The notes below the pieces were generated by a model. That model did no database searches. It worked only from the letters and a program-made list of their open reading frames with translations, and was not told where the DNA came from. A stretch of DNA of 64,000 nt from Vreelandella malpeensis (GTDB lineage Bacteria > Pseudomonadota > Gammaproteobacteria > Pseudomonadales > Halomonadaceae): positions 682,001-746,000 of the forward strand of contig NZ_WHVL01000001.1 in assembly GCF_020622355.1 (NCBI RefSeq), read 5' to 3'. Position numbers and translations under genes: made by a program. This document shows positions 28,875 through 38,044 of this stretch, in pieces (the stretch's first letter is position 1; every line of letters begins with the position of its first letter).

Positions 28875-30185
28875 ATGGTGCGTTACCTGAAATCCGGTGC
28901 TTCGCTTGCGACCCGCGCCGAGGCGGATCGCCACGTGCGTGAAACCGTCGAGCAGACCCTCGCTGATATTGAAGCGAAGGGCGATGAGGCGGTGCGCCGG
29001 TTGTCCGAGACTTTTGACCGCTGGTCACCCGCCTCCTTTCGCCTGAGCCCGGAGGAGATCGAACAGGCGATGAGCGAGGTATCCCCGCGTGATCTGGAGG
29101 ACATCCGTTTTGCTCAGGCGCAGATTCGTCGGTTTGCCGAGGCGCAGCTGGCCTCGATGCAGCCAGTGGAGATCGAGACCCGCCCTGGCGTGTGGCTGGG
29201 GCACAAGCACGTGCCCATCGCCTCCGTGGGCTGTTATATCCCCGGAGGTGCCTACCCGATGGTGGCCTCGGCCCATATGAGTGTCCTCACCGCGAAGGTG
29301 GCGGGGGTCAAGCGTGTGGTGGCCGCTGCCCCGCCCTACAAGGGCAAGCCTCACCCGGCTATTGTGGCGGCCATGCACCTGGCCGGGGCCGACGAGATTC
29401 TGGTGCTGGGAGGCGTGCAGGCGGTCGGCGCGATGGCGATCGGTACCGACACCATTGCCCCGGTCGACATGCTGGTGGGCCCGGGTAACGCTTTCGTCGC
29501 CGAAGCCAAGCGTCAGCTCTTCGGCCGAGTCGGTATCGATCTGTTCGCAGGGCCGACCGAAACCCTGGTCATCGCCGATGACAGCGTGGACGGGCTCTTG
29601 TGCGCCACGGACCTTCTCGGCCAGGCCGAACACGGCCCTACCTCTCCCGCAGCGCTTCTGACCAACTCCCCGGCGCTGGCCCAACAGACCCAGGAAGCTA
29701 TCGACGCACTGCTGCAGAAGCTGCCCACCGCGGACATCGCTCGCAAGGCCTGGGACACTTACGGTGAGATCATCGTCTGTGATAGCCACGAGGAGATGCT
29801 CGAGGTGGCCAACGAGATGGCCTACGAGCATGTTCAGGTGATGACCGAGGATCCGGAGTTCTATCTCGAGCGGATGATCAATTACGGCGCGCTCTTTCTA
29901 GGCCCGCGCACCAACGTTGCCTTCGGTGACAAGGTCATCGGCACCAACCATACCCTACCAACCAGAAAAGCCGCGCGTTATACCGGCGGGCTGTGGGTGG
30001 GCAAGTTTCTCAAGACCTGCACCTATCAACGTATCCTGACGGACGAGGCCTCGGCGGAAATCGGCCGCTACTGTTCAAGGCTTTGCGCTCTCGAAGGCTT
30101 TGTCGGCCACGGTGAGCAGGCCAACGAGCGGGTACGCCGCTACGGTCGCCAAGAAGTACCTTACGCCTCGGCCGTCACGTCATGA
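28875..30185 (+). CDS. HisD-superfamily dehydrogenase (HpsN-like)
   Basis: A 436-residue NAD-dependent dehydrogenase of the histidinol dehydrogenase superfamily. It keeps the catalytic machinery known from HisD: QAEHG, the Glu-His in MAYEHVQVM, the Asp in [14 protein letters not shown], and the final His in EGFVGHGEQ, so it should be active and metal-dependent. Its context is not histidine biosynthesis: it heads an operon with an SDR, opposite a lacI/dehydrogenase operon. HpsN oxidises 2,3-dihydroxypropane-1-sulfonate; a similar polyol or sugar-acid substrate is the best guess. AAGGAGC precedes the ATG, and the stop overlaps the SDR start by 4 bp. Confidence 0.85.
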   Translation: MVRYLKSGASLATRAEADRHVRETVEQTLADIEAKGDEAVRRLSETFDRWSPASFRLSPEEIEQAMSEVSPRDLEDIRFAQAQIRRFAEAQLASMQPVEIETRPGVWLGHKHVPIASVGCYIPGGAYPMVASAHMSVLTAKVAGVKRVVAAAPPYKGKPHPAIVAAMHLAGADEILVLGGVQAVGAMAIGTDTIAPVDMLVGPGNAFVAEAKRQLFGRVGIDLFAGPTETLVIADDSVDGLLCATDLLGQAEHGPTSPAALLTNSPALAQQTQEAIDALLQKLPTADIARKAWDTYGEIIVCDSHEEMLEVANEMAYEHVQVMTEDPEFYLERMINYGALFLGPRTNVAFGDKVIGTNHTLPTRKAARYTGGLWVGKFLKTCTYQRILTDEASAEIGRYCSRLCALEGFVGHGEQANERVRRYGRQEVPYASAVTS

Positions 30186-30934
30186 ACCTGCCCCAGACAC
30201 CCAGCCAGCGTCTGGAGGGCAAGCGGGCGTTGGTCACCGGGGCAAGCCAAGGCATCGGGCTTGCCGCCGCCTGTGCGCTGGCCCAGGCCGGTGCTCACGT
30301 CACGCTGGTGGCACGCGGGCAGGCCCTGCTCGATGAAGCGGTAGCAGCCCTGACGTCCGCCGGGCACGAGGCAACGGCACTGGCGCTGGATGTCCACGAT
30401 CACGCGGCGGTCACCCGGCACCTGGCAGGACAACACTTCGACATCCTGGTGAACAACGCCGGGACCAACCGCCCACGGCCGCTGGAAGAGGTCGGCCCCG
30501 GGGACTATGCCGCGGTCATGGATCTTAACGTGCGCGCCTGCTACTTCATGACCCAGGCCGTCGTGGCGAACATGCCCGCCGGGGGCAGCATCATCAACAT
30601 GTCCTCTCAGATGGGCCACGTGGGGGCGGCCAACCGCAGCCTCTACTGCGCCTCGAAGGCCGCGGTAGAGGGCATGACCCGCGCCCTGGCGGTGGAGCTG
30701 GGGCCACGCCACATTCGCGTCAACTCCCTTTGCCCTACATTCATCGAAACCGCCATGACGCGCCCCTTCTTCGAGGAGCCCGGCTTTCTCGAGAGCGTTC
30801 TCGCCAACATTCCGCTGGGCCGGCTCGGTCAGGTCGAGGACATGATGGGGCCGGTCGTCTTTCTGGCATCCCCCGCTGCGGCATTGGTCACCGGGAGCGC
30901 CCTGATGGTGGACGGAGGCTGGACGGCACGTTAG
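30182..30934 (+). CDS. Short-chain dehydrogenase/reductase
   Basis: A 250-residue classical SDR. Cofactor motif TGASQGIG lies near residue 20, NNAGT near 96, the catalytic Ser in SSQMG near 140, and YCASK (catalytic Tyr-x-x-x-Lys) near 157. It is coupled to the HisD-like gene by the ATGA overlap. In sulfopropanediol pathways two SDRs (HpsO/HpsP) interconvert the C2 epimers before HpsN acts; a comparable isomerising role with the upstream enzyme is the working idea. No sulfite-releasing enzyme is in the window. Confidence 0.9.
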   Translation: MNLPQTPSQRLEGKRALVTGASQGIGLAAACALAQAGAHVTLVARGQALLDEAVAALTSAGHEATALALDVHDHAAVTRHLAGQHFDILVNNAGTNRPRPLEEVGPGDYAAVMDLNVRACYFMTQAVVANMPAGGSIINMSSQMGHVGAANRSLYCASKAAVEGMTRALAVELGPRHIRVNSLCPTFIETAMTRPFFEEPGFLESVLANIPLGRLGQVEDMMGPVVFLASPAAALVTGSALMVDGGWTAR

Positions 30935-31040
30935 GCACGCCAGTGCGGCAAGGCCCATACGTGGGCTGCCCCCACGGGCGGCGAATGATACTCTTTGCGT
31001 TTCGACTCGTTTGCAGCCGATCGCTATCAGGAGATTCGTC

Positions 31041-32735
31041 GTGTCGCCTCCCACCCACCCTTTCTTGCCGACCGGCGCGTTTTCCAGGTTCCGGTTCTCG
31101 TTCTCGCCCTGGTCGGTGGCGCTGTTCGGGGTGGCCCTGGCGGTGGCGCTGCCGATTCTGATCGTGCTGGGCCACGTCGTCGTGCCGACGCAGGGCATCT
31201 GGGAACACTTGGCCAGCACGGTGCTGCCGCGCTATCTCGTCAATACGCTGTGGCTGACTGTGGGCGTGGGGCTCGGCACCCTGGTGCTGGGCGCCGGCTG
31301 CGCGTGGCTCGTGGTGATGTGCCGCTTTCCCGGCAAGCGTGTGTTCGAGTGGGCGCTCTTGTTGCCACTGGCGGTGCCGACCTACGTGATCGCCTACGCT
31401 TACACGGATTTCTTCCAGGTCGCGGGGCCGTTTCAAAGCGCGCTGCGGGCGTGGTTCGACTGGCAGTATGGCGACTACTACTTTCCCAACATTCGCTCGC
31501 TGGGTGGGGCCGCCACCCTGATCACCTTCGTGCTCTACCCCTACGTGTATCTCCTGGCGCGGGCGTCGTTTCTGGAGCAGTCCGTCGGCATGCTGGACGT
31601 GGGGCGCACCCTGGGACGCGGGCCTTGGCGGCTGTTTTTCAGCGTGGCGCTGCCGCTTTCACGCCCGGCGCTGGTCGGCGGGGTGGCGCTTGCCTTGATG
31701 GAGACGTTGAACGAGTTCGGCGCGGTGCAGTTCTTCGGCGTGGATACCTTCACCACCGGGATCTATCGCACCTGGTTCGGCCTTGGCGAGCCGGTGGCCG
31801 CCGCGCAGCTGGCGGCGTGTCTTCTGAGTTTCGTGATCGTGCTGGTGCTGCTGGAGCAGTTCTCGCGCGGCAAGCGGCGCTATTTCCACGCCAGCAGCCG
31901 CTATCAGGCGCTGCCGGAGTACGCGCTGACCGGCCCGCGCGCCGTGGCGGCGGCACTCGCCTGCTTCGTTCCGGTATTCATCGGTTTTCTATTACCGAGC
32001 GGCATCCTGCTCGAGCTGGCGCTCCGCCAGGGCGATGCGCTGCTGGGCACGCGGTTTCTGCGCTTCGCGCTCAATAGCCTGGGACTTGCGAGCATCGCGG
32101 CGCTGATCGCCGTGGCGCTCGCCGTGGTGCTGAGCTACAGCGTGCGCTTGAACGATACCCCCGCCGCGCGGCTTTTTACCCGCGTGGCGGCGATGGGCTA
32201 CGCGATCCCGGGCTCGGTGGTGGCGGTGGGCATCCTGATTCCCTTCGCCTGGCTCGACAGCACCTTGAACACCTGGCTGCATGCACGTTACGGGGTGATC
32301 GTGGGGCTCGTGTTCAGCGGCACTGCCTTCATTCTGGTCTACGCCTACGTGGTGCGCTTTCTGGCGGTGTCGTTCAACGCGGTGGAAGCGAGCCTTGGCA
32401 AGGTGACGCCGAGCATGGACGCCGCCTCGCGTACCCTGGGCCACAGCGCAGGCAGCACGCTCAAGCGCGTGCATACGCCTTTGATGCGCTCGAGTCTGTT
32501 CGCCGCCGGCATCCTGGTGTTCGTGGACGTGATGAAGGAGCTGCCGGCCACCATGATCCTGCGCCCGTTCAACTTCGACACGTTAGCGGTGCGCGCCCAT
32601 AGCCTCGCCTCCGACGAGCGTCTGGCCGAGGCCTCGACCGCCTCGCTTGCGATCGTGCTGGTAGGGATCGTGCCGGTGATTCTGTTGAGCCTGGCGATGC
32701 GTCGGGCCAAGCCTAGTCGCGACACGGAAAAATGA
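31041..32735 (+). CDS. fbpB: Ferric iron ABC transporter permease (FbpB/AfuB family)
   Basis: A 564-residue permease with two homologous halves fused in one chain, each a BPD-type permease domain with the EAA loop (TLGRGPWRLFFSVALPLSRPALVGG near residue 190 and TLGHSAGSTLKRVHTPLMRSS in the second half). It would pass Fe3+ from the binding protein FbpA into the cytoplasm using FbpC. GTG 31041 is chosen because AGGAG lies seven bases upstream; an in-frame TTG is at 31011. The end overlaps the convergent fbpC by 23 bp. Confidence 0.9.
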   Translation: MSPPTHPFLPTGAFSRFRFSFSPWSVALFGVALAVALPILIVLGHVVVPTQGIWEHLASTVLPRYLVNTLWLTVGVGLGTLVLGAGCAWLVVMCRFPGKRVFEWALLLPLAVPTYVIAYAYTDFFQVAGPFQSALRAWFDWQYGDYYFPNIRSLGGAATLITFVLYPYVYLLARASFLEQSVGMLDVGRTLGRGPWRLFFSVALPLSRPALVGGVALALMETLNEFGAVQFFGVDTFTTGIYRTWFGLGEPVAAAQLAACLLSFVIVLVLLEQFSRGKRRYFHASSRYQALPEYALTGPRAVAAALACFVPVFIGFLLPSGILLELALRQGDALLGTRFLRFALNSLGLASIAALIAVALAVVLSYSVRLNDTPAARLFTRVAAMGYAIPGSVVAVGILIPFAWLDSTLNTWLHARYGVIVGLVFSGTAFILVYAYVVRFLAVSFNAVEASLGKVTPSMDAASRTLGHSAGSTLKRVHTPLMRSSLFAAGILVFVDVMKELPATMILRPFNFDTLAVRAHSLASDERLAEASTASLAIVLVGIVPVILLSLAMRRAKPSRDTEK

Positions 32736-33813
32736 AGACCTGGGAGTGATCAAGGGCGATGTCGACCTCCTCGCCCGGCGCCGGCAGGTAAACGCCGGGC
32801 ACGCGGGCGTGAAGGTGCGCCTCCTCGCCGTCGCTGCCGTGAGCGCACAGGTGCAGAAGGCTCGAGCGGCCGAGAAGCTTCGCCATGATGACGTGGCTAT
32901 GGCGGTGAGGCTCTACACCTGCGCGCGCGCGCTGGCGCACGCTCAGTGCCTCCGGCCGGATCATCACCCGCACCGGCGTCTCGTCTTCCAGCCAGTCGGC
33001 CTTGACCATGCCCATGGGTGTTGCCACCTCACCGCCTTTCACCACGCCGGAAAGCTCGTTCACCTCGCCGAAGAAGGTCACCACGAACGGGTCCGTCGGC
33101 AGGCAGTAGAGCTCGAAGGGGGTGCCGACCTGCAGGATACGGCCATCGCGCATCAGCGCGATGCGGTCGGCCATGAACATCGCCTCTTCCGGGTCGTGGG
33201 TGACCAGCAGCGTCGCCGTGCCCAGGGTCTTTAACACGTGCAGCGTATCGTCGCGAATGCGGTCGCGAAGCCGCGCGTCCAGGCTCGAGAACGGCTCGTC
33301 GAGCAGCATCAGCCGGGGTGACGGCGCCAGCGCCCGGGCGAGTGCCACGCGCTGCTGCTGCCCGCCGGAGAGCATGTGCGGGTAGCGCTCGGCGTAGTCC
33401 GCCATGCCCAGCTGGGTCAGCAGTTCCATCGCCCGAGGTATGCGCTCGCGGCGCGCCAGGTGCTTGAGCCCGAAGGTGACATTCTCCAGCACGCTCAGGT
33501 GCGGAAACAGCGCCGACTCCTGAAACGCCAGGCCGACGCTGCGCTTTTCCGGCGGCAGGTGCGCCCGATTGGGCCCGGCGACCTCGTGGCCATCAAGCGC
33601 CACCCGCCCCTGCTGCACCGGCTCAAGCCCGGCGGCGATGCGCAACAGCGTGGTCTTGCCGCAGCCGGAAGGTCCCAGAAGGCACATCACCTCGCCCGGG
33701 GCGATCTCGAGATCGATACCCTTGACGACGCGATTCGCGCCGAAACGATGCTCGATACCTTGCAGCGACAAGGCCTGCGCGCTCTGCGGAGTCACGGGCG
33801 TGGTAGACGTCAT
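32713..33813 (-). CDS. fbpC: Ferric iron ABC transporter ATP-binding protein
   Basis: A 366-residue ABC ATPase with Walker A GPSGCGKTT near residue 50, signature LSGGQQQRVALARAL near 140, Walker B LMLLDEPFSSLD and a switch His in VTHDPEEAM, plus a C-terminal TOBE-like regulatory region. It would energise the FbpB permease. The gene is convergent with fbpB, overlapping it by 23 bp, and divergent from fbpA, an unusual three-way orientation for a single transporter. Confidence 0.93.
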   Translation of the reverse strand: MTSTTPVTPQSAQALSLQGIEHRFGANRVVKGIDLEIAPGEVMCLLGPSGCGKTTLLRIAAGLEPVQQGRVALDGHEVAGPNRAHLPPEKRSVGLAFQESALFPHLSVLENVTFGLKHLARRERIPRAMELLTQLGMADYAERYPHMLSGGQQQRVALARALAPSPRLMLLDEPFSSLDARLRDRIRDDTLHVLKTLGTATLLVTHDPEEAMFMADRIALMRDGRILQVGTPFELYCLPTDPFVVTFFGEVNELSGVVKGGEVATPMGMVKADWLEDETPVRVMIRPEALSVRQRARAGVEPHRHSHVIMAKLLGRSSLLHLCAHGSDGEEAHLHARVPGVYLPAPGEEVDIALDHSQVFIFPCRD

Positions 33814-33945
33814 GGATCACTCTTTGAATCGATTGAGCTTTGAATCGATGAAGCGGCAGGCCGCCCAGGAAAGGCCACAGTGTATTTTCTATCGCCGCCA
33901 CTTTCATCCATTAACGTTTGCGCGTGAGTTCGATTATCGTTCACC

Positions 33946-33975
33946 TTGACGCACACGGCGCTGACCCGTTAAATA
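33946..33975 (+). promoter_or_regulatory. Candidate promoter for fbpA
   Basis: TTGACG (33946-33951), a 17-bp gap and TTAAAT (33969-33974) lie before fbpA; the Fur box sits a few bases downstream. Confidence 0.4.
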
Positions 33976-33980
33976 TAAAA

Positions 33981-33999
33981 GCGAATGAAAACCATTATC
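33981..33999. promoter_or_regulatory. Fur box upstream of fbpA
   Basis: The 19-mer at 33981-33999 matches the classical Fur consensus GATAATGATAATCATTATC at 15 of 19 positions, with a perfect CATTATC half. It lies 41 bp before the fbpA ATG, so iron repression is likely. Confidence 0.75.
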
Positions 34000-34040
34000 A
34001 AAAAGTAGCAAGCTAATCAATGCCCTTAAGGAAACCGCAC

Positions 34041-35054
34041 ATGAAACAAGCTCCCGTCGCCCTGGCCGTTTCAGCCGCCCTGTTCAGCGCCAGCGCCCTG
34101 GCCGATCAGGTCAACATCTATTCGGCGCGCCACTACGACTCCGACGAGATTCTCTACAAGGCCTTCACCGACGAGACCGGCATCGAGGTCAACGTACTGG
34201 AGGGTGATTCCGACCAGTTGATCCAACGCATGCAGCGTGAGGGCATCGCCAGCCCCGCCGACGTGATGCTGACCGTGGACGCGGGCCGGCTGTGGCGCGC
34301 CGAGGAGGACGGCCTGTTCCAGAGCGTGGATTCCGAGGTATTGAACGAGCGCCTGCCCGAGACGATGCGCCACCCGGACGGCATGTGGTTCGGCTTCAGC
34401 CAGCGCGCGCGGGTGATCTTCTACAACCCGGAAAACGTCGACCCGAGCGAGATCGACACCTATGAGGCGCTGGCCGAACCCGGCCTCGAAGGCCGCGTGT
34501 GCATCCGCTCGTCGAACAACATCTACAACCAGTCGCTGCTCGCCTCATTGATCGAGCACGACGGCGCCGAGAACGCAGAGGCCTGGGCTCAGGGCGTGGT
34601 GAACAACATGGCACGCGACCCGGAAGGCGGCGACACCGACCAGATTCTGGGCGTGGCCAGCGGCGAGTGCGACGTGGCGGTGGCCAATCACTACTACTAC
34701 ACGCGCCTTCTGAACTCGGACAACGACGCCGAGCGTGAAGCCGCCGAGCGCGTGGAGATCCTGTTCCCCAACCAGGACGACCGCGGCACCCACATCAACG
34801 TGGGCGGCGCGGGCCTGGTGGCCAATGCCCAGAACCCGGAAAACGGCATTCGCTTCCTGGAGTTCCTCGCATCAAACGAGGCCCAGGAAATTCTCGCCGA
34901 GCGCAACTACGAGTTCCCGGTAGTCGACGGCGTGGCCAAGGACCCGCTGCTCGACTCCTGGGGCGACTTCAAGCGCGACGACATCAACATGAGTCTTCTG
35001 GGCGAGAACAACCCGGAAGCGGTGCGTATCTTCGACCGCGTGGGCTGGCGCTAA
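34041..35054 (+). CDS. fbpA: Ferric iron ABC transporter substrate-binding protein
   Basis: A 337-residue periplasmic ferric-ion-binding protein of the FbpA/FutA/AfuA family. It has a signal peptide ending in SALA, then the mature strand DQVNIYSARHYDSD, whose Tyr/His region contributes to Fe3+ coordination in relatives. Near residue 220 is NHYYYTRLL, the adjacent-tyrosine iron ligands of this family. ATG 34041 follows AAGGA. Fur box and promoter lie upstream, and a hairpin ends the unit. It works with FbpB and FbpC. Confidence 0.93.
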   Translation: MKQAPVALAVSAALFSASALADQVNIYSARHYDSDEILYKAFTDETGIEVNVLEGDSDQLIQRMQREGIASPADVMLTVDAGRLWRAEEDGLFQSVDSEVLNERLPETMRHPDGMWFGFSQRARVIFYNPENVDPSEIDTYEALAEPGLEGRVCIRSSNNIYNQSLLASLIEHDGAENAEAWAQGVVNNMARDPEGGDTDQILGVASGECDVAVANHYYYTRLLNSDNDAEREAAERVEILFPNQDDRGTHINVGGAGLVANAQNPENGIRFLEFLASNEAQEILAERNYEFPVVDGVAKDPLLDSWGDFKRDDINMSLLGENNPEAVRIFDRVGWR

Positions 35055-35070
35055 GCCTTTCGCTAGAACG

Positions 35071-35100
35071 GAAACGGCCCGCCATTCGGCGGGCCGTTTC
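35071..35100. terminator. Bidirectional terminator between fbpA and polA
   Basis: Perfect 13-bp arms GAAACGGCCCGCC and GGCGGGCCGTTTC around a 4-nt loop, between convergent fbpA and polA. Confidence 0.75.
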
Positions 35101-35115
35101 GTTGGCGGGGGTGCG

Positions 35116-37881
35116 CTAGTGCGCCTCGTCCCAGTTGTCGCCGGTTTCCGCCTCGACGATCAGCGGCACTTTCAACTCCGCCGCGCCCTGCATACGTTTT
35201 TGCACTTCCTTGATGAACGCCTCGACCTGAGCTTCCTTCACCTCGAACACCAGTTCGTCGTGCACCTGCATGACCATCAGCGCATCGAACTCACCTTCCT
35301 CCAGCCAGGCGTCGACATCGATCATCGCCTGCTTGATGATGTCGGCGGCGGTGCCCTGCATGGGGGCGTTGATCGCGGTGCGCTCGGCGCCCTGGCGGCG
35401 AGCACGGTTCTGGGAGTGGATCTCCGGCAGGTACAAGCGCCGGCCGAGCACGGTTTCCACGTACCCGTCCTCGGCGGCCTGGGTGCGGATGCGCTCCATG
35501 TAGCGCGCGACCCCCGGATAGCGGTCAAAGTAGCGGTCGATGTAGGTCTGCGCCTGGCCGCGATCGATGTGCAGCTGGCGCGAGAGCCCCCAGGCGCTCA
35601 TGCCGTAAATCAGCCCGAAGTTGATCGCCTTGGCACTGCGGCGCTGGTCGCTGGTCACTTTGTCGAGCGCGGTGCCGAACACCTCGGCGGCGGTGGCGGT
35701 GTGGATGTCGCGGTTCTCGGCGAAGGCTTCCAAAAGGCCCTTGTCTTCAGAAAGATGCGCCATGATGCGCAGCTCGATCTGCGAGTAGTCGGCGGCGACG
35801 ATCTTGTAGCCGGGCCGGGCCACGAACGCCTGGCGTATCTTGCGCCCCTCCTCGGTACGGATGGGGATGTTCTGCAGGTTCGGGTCAGATGATGAAAGCC
35901 GCCCGGTGGCGGTGACCGCCTGGTGGTAGCTGGTGTGAACCCGCTTGCTCGCCTTGTCGATCAAGCGTGGCAGCTTGTCGGTGTAGGTCGACTTGAGCTT
36001 CGAGAGCCCGCGGTGCTGCATGATCACCTTGGGTAGCGGGTAATCCAGCGCCAGCTCCTCGAGCACCGCCTCGGCGGTCGAAGGCGCGCCCTTGGGGGTC
36101 TTCTTGAGCACCGGAATCTTCAGCTCGTTGAACAGAATCTCGCCGAGCTGCTTGGGCGAGCCGAGGTTGAACTCGCGCCCGGCAAGCTCATATGCCTCGC
36201 TCTCGAGCTCGCGGATGCGCGCTTCCAACTGCTGGCTCTGCCGGTGCAGGCGCTCGTCATCGATCGCCACGCCGTTGCGCTCGATGCGCGAGATCACCTT
36301 GATCAGCGGCAGCTCCAGGTGATCGAGCACGTCAGCCAGGCGCCCCTCCTTCTCGACCAGCGGGCGCAGCGTGTCGTGCAGGCGCAAGGTGATGTCGACG
36401 TCCTCGCAGGCGTAAGGCGCGGCTTGTTCCAGCGCGATCTGGTTGAAGGTGAGCTGCTTGACGCCCTTGCCAGCGATCTCCTCGAACGAGATGGTCTTCT
36501 CGCCCAGGTACTTGAGCGCCAATGAGTCCATGTCGTGGCGCGTGGCGGTGGAGTTGAGCACGTAGGACGCCAGCATGGTATCGGCAAGCGGCCCGGCCAC
36601 CGTTATGTCGTAATTCGCCAGCACGGAAATGTCGTACTTGAGGTTCTGGCCGATCTTGACCGCTTTCGCGTCCTCCAGAATCGGCTTAAGGGCTTTGAGT
36701 ACCTCGCCACGGTCGAGCTGGGAGGGCGCGTCGAGGTAGTCATGCGCCAGCGGAATGTAGGCCGCCTCCCCTGCTTCGAGGCAAAGCCCCACACCGACGA
36801 TTTCCGCCTCCATGTAGTTGAGGCTGGTGGTTTCGAGATCGAAACAGAAGCGCTCGGCCTTTCTGAGCCGCGCAAGCCACGCACCCAATGTCTTCTGGTC
36901 GGTGATGACGTGATCTTCCCGCGCGGCGCTTGCGGCGGGTTCCACCGCCTCATCCGCCACCGGCTCGCCGCCCTTCACGTCGTCGACGCCTTCGTCGCGG
37001 CCATCGAGCAGCTCGGAAAGCCACTGCTTGAACTCGAGCGCCTGGTAGAGCTCGGTGAGCTTTTCGCGATCCGGATGGGCGATCTCGAGATCATCGAGAC
37101 CCACCGGCAGCTCGCAGTCGGTCTTGATGGTGGCAAGCTGGTAGGACAGATACGCCTGCTCGCGATGCTCCTCGAGCTTTTTCGGCAGCGTCTTGGCGCC
37201 GCGAAAGCCGAGCGTCTTCACCCTGTCGAGATCGCCATAGATGGTGTCGAGCCCGCCGTCCATGCCTTGAAGCAGGCCGATGGCGGTCTTCTCCCCCACC
37301 CCGGGCACACCCGGGATGTTATCGACCTTGTCACCCATCAGCGCCAGATAATCGATGATCAAGCTGGGCGGCAGACCGAACTTCGCCTCCACCCCGGCTT
37401 CATCCAGGGTTTCGTCCTTCATGGTATTGACCAGCGTGATATGGGCGTTGACCAGCTGGGCCATGTCCTTGTCGCCGGTGGAGATCACTGCGTCGCGCCC
37501 GGCTTGCGTGGCGTGGAAGGCGAGCGTGCCGATCACGTCATCCGCTTCGACGCCTTCGATACATAGAAGCGGAAGGCCGAGCGCACGCACGCAGTCGTGC
37601 AACGGCTGCACCTGGCTTCTCAGGTCGTCGGGCATCGGCGGGCGGTGGGACTTGTATTCGCTGTACATCTCGTCGCGAAAGGTCTTGCCCGGGGCGTCGA
37701 ACACCACTGCCATGGGACTTCTCGGGTAGTCCTTGATCAGGCGCTTTAGCATGTTCAGCACGCCCTTCACGGCGCCAGTGGGCTGGCCGTTGGAGGCGTT
37801 GAGCGGGGGCAGCGCGTGAAAGGCGCGGTACAGGTACGACGAGCCGTCGACAAGCACGATAGGAGCGCGGGCCATAACCAT
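35116..37881 (-). CDS. polA: DNA polymerase I
   Basis: DNA polymerase I removes Okazaki RNA primers and fills repair gaps. The 921-residue protein has an N-terminal 5'-3' exonuclease (ILVDGSSYLYRAFHAL with acidic metal ligands downstream), a 3'-5' exonuclease that keeps the Asp-x-Glu pair (FDLETTSL), so it should proofread, and polymerase motifs A (ADYSQIELRIMAHLS), B (RRSAKAINFGLIYG) and C (VHDELVFEV). ATG 37881 or 37875 both fit AGGA upstream. It diverges from thrB; polA next to thrB is also found in Pseudomonas. Confidence 0.97.
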   Translation of the reverse strand: MVMARAPIVLVDGSSYLYRAFHALPPLNASNGQPTGAVKGVLNMLKRLIKDYPRSPMAVVFDAPGKTFRDEMYSEYKSHRPPMPDDLRSQVQPLHDCVRALGLPLLCIEGVEADDVIGTLAFHATQAGRDAVISTGDKDMAQLVNAHITLVNTMKDETLDEAGVEAKFGLPPSLIIDYLALMGDKVDNIPGVPGVGEKTAIGLLQGMDGGLDTIYGDLDRVKTLGFRGAKTLPKKLEEHREQAYLSYQLATIKTDCELPVGLDDLEIAHPDREKLTELYQALEFKQWLSELLDGRDEGVDDVKGGEPVADEAVEPAASAAREDHVITDQKTLGAWLARLRKAERFCFDLETTSLNYMEAEIVGVGLCLEAGEAAYIPLAHDYLDAPSQLDRGEVLKALKPILEDAKAVKIGQNLKYDISVLANYDITVAGPLADTMLASYVLNSTATRHDMDSLALKYLGEKTISFEEIAGKGVKQLTFNQIALEQAAPYACEDVDITLRLHDTLRPLVEKEGRLADVLDHLELPLIKVISRIERNGVAIDDERLHRQSQQLEARIRELESEAYELAGREFNLGSPKQLGEILFNELKIPVLKKTPKGAPSTAEAVLEELALDYPLPKVIMQHRGLSKLKSTYTDKLPRLIDKASKRVHTSYHQAVTATGRLSSSDPNLQNIPIRTEEGRKIRQAFVARPGYKIVAADYSQIELRIMAHLSEDKGLLEAFAENRDIHTATAAEVFGTALDKVTSDQRRSAKAINFGLIYGMSAWGLSRQLHIDRGQAQTYIDRYFDRYPGVARYMERIRTQAAEDGYVETVLGRRLYLPEIHSQNRARRQGAERTAINAPMQGTAADIIKQAMIDVDAWLEEGEFDALMVMQVHDELVFEVKEAQVEAFIKEVQKRMQGAAELKVPLIVEAETGDNWDEAH

Positions 37882-38044
37882 GTTTCCTGATGTGACTGGG
37901 CGCAAGAGCGCGTGAGCGTATCGCTTCATGATACGCGCACCCGGGCCCGGGTGCCGAATCCTGGGGCGAGGAAATCGCCTTAACGCTGCCAAGTGGTAAA
38001 ACAAGCCGCTACAATGGGCGCTCAAAAATCCGGGCGAGAAAACG

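Noticed and set aside
28875..30185. Histidinol dehydrogenase of histidine biosynthesis (hisD)
   Set aside because: Catalytic residues match, but the gene is in a divergent, LacI-linked operon with an SDR and no his genes; a catabolic HisD-superfamily role is more likely.
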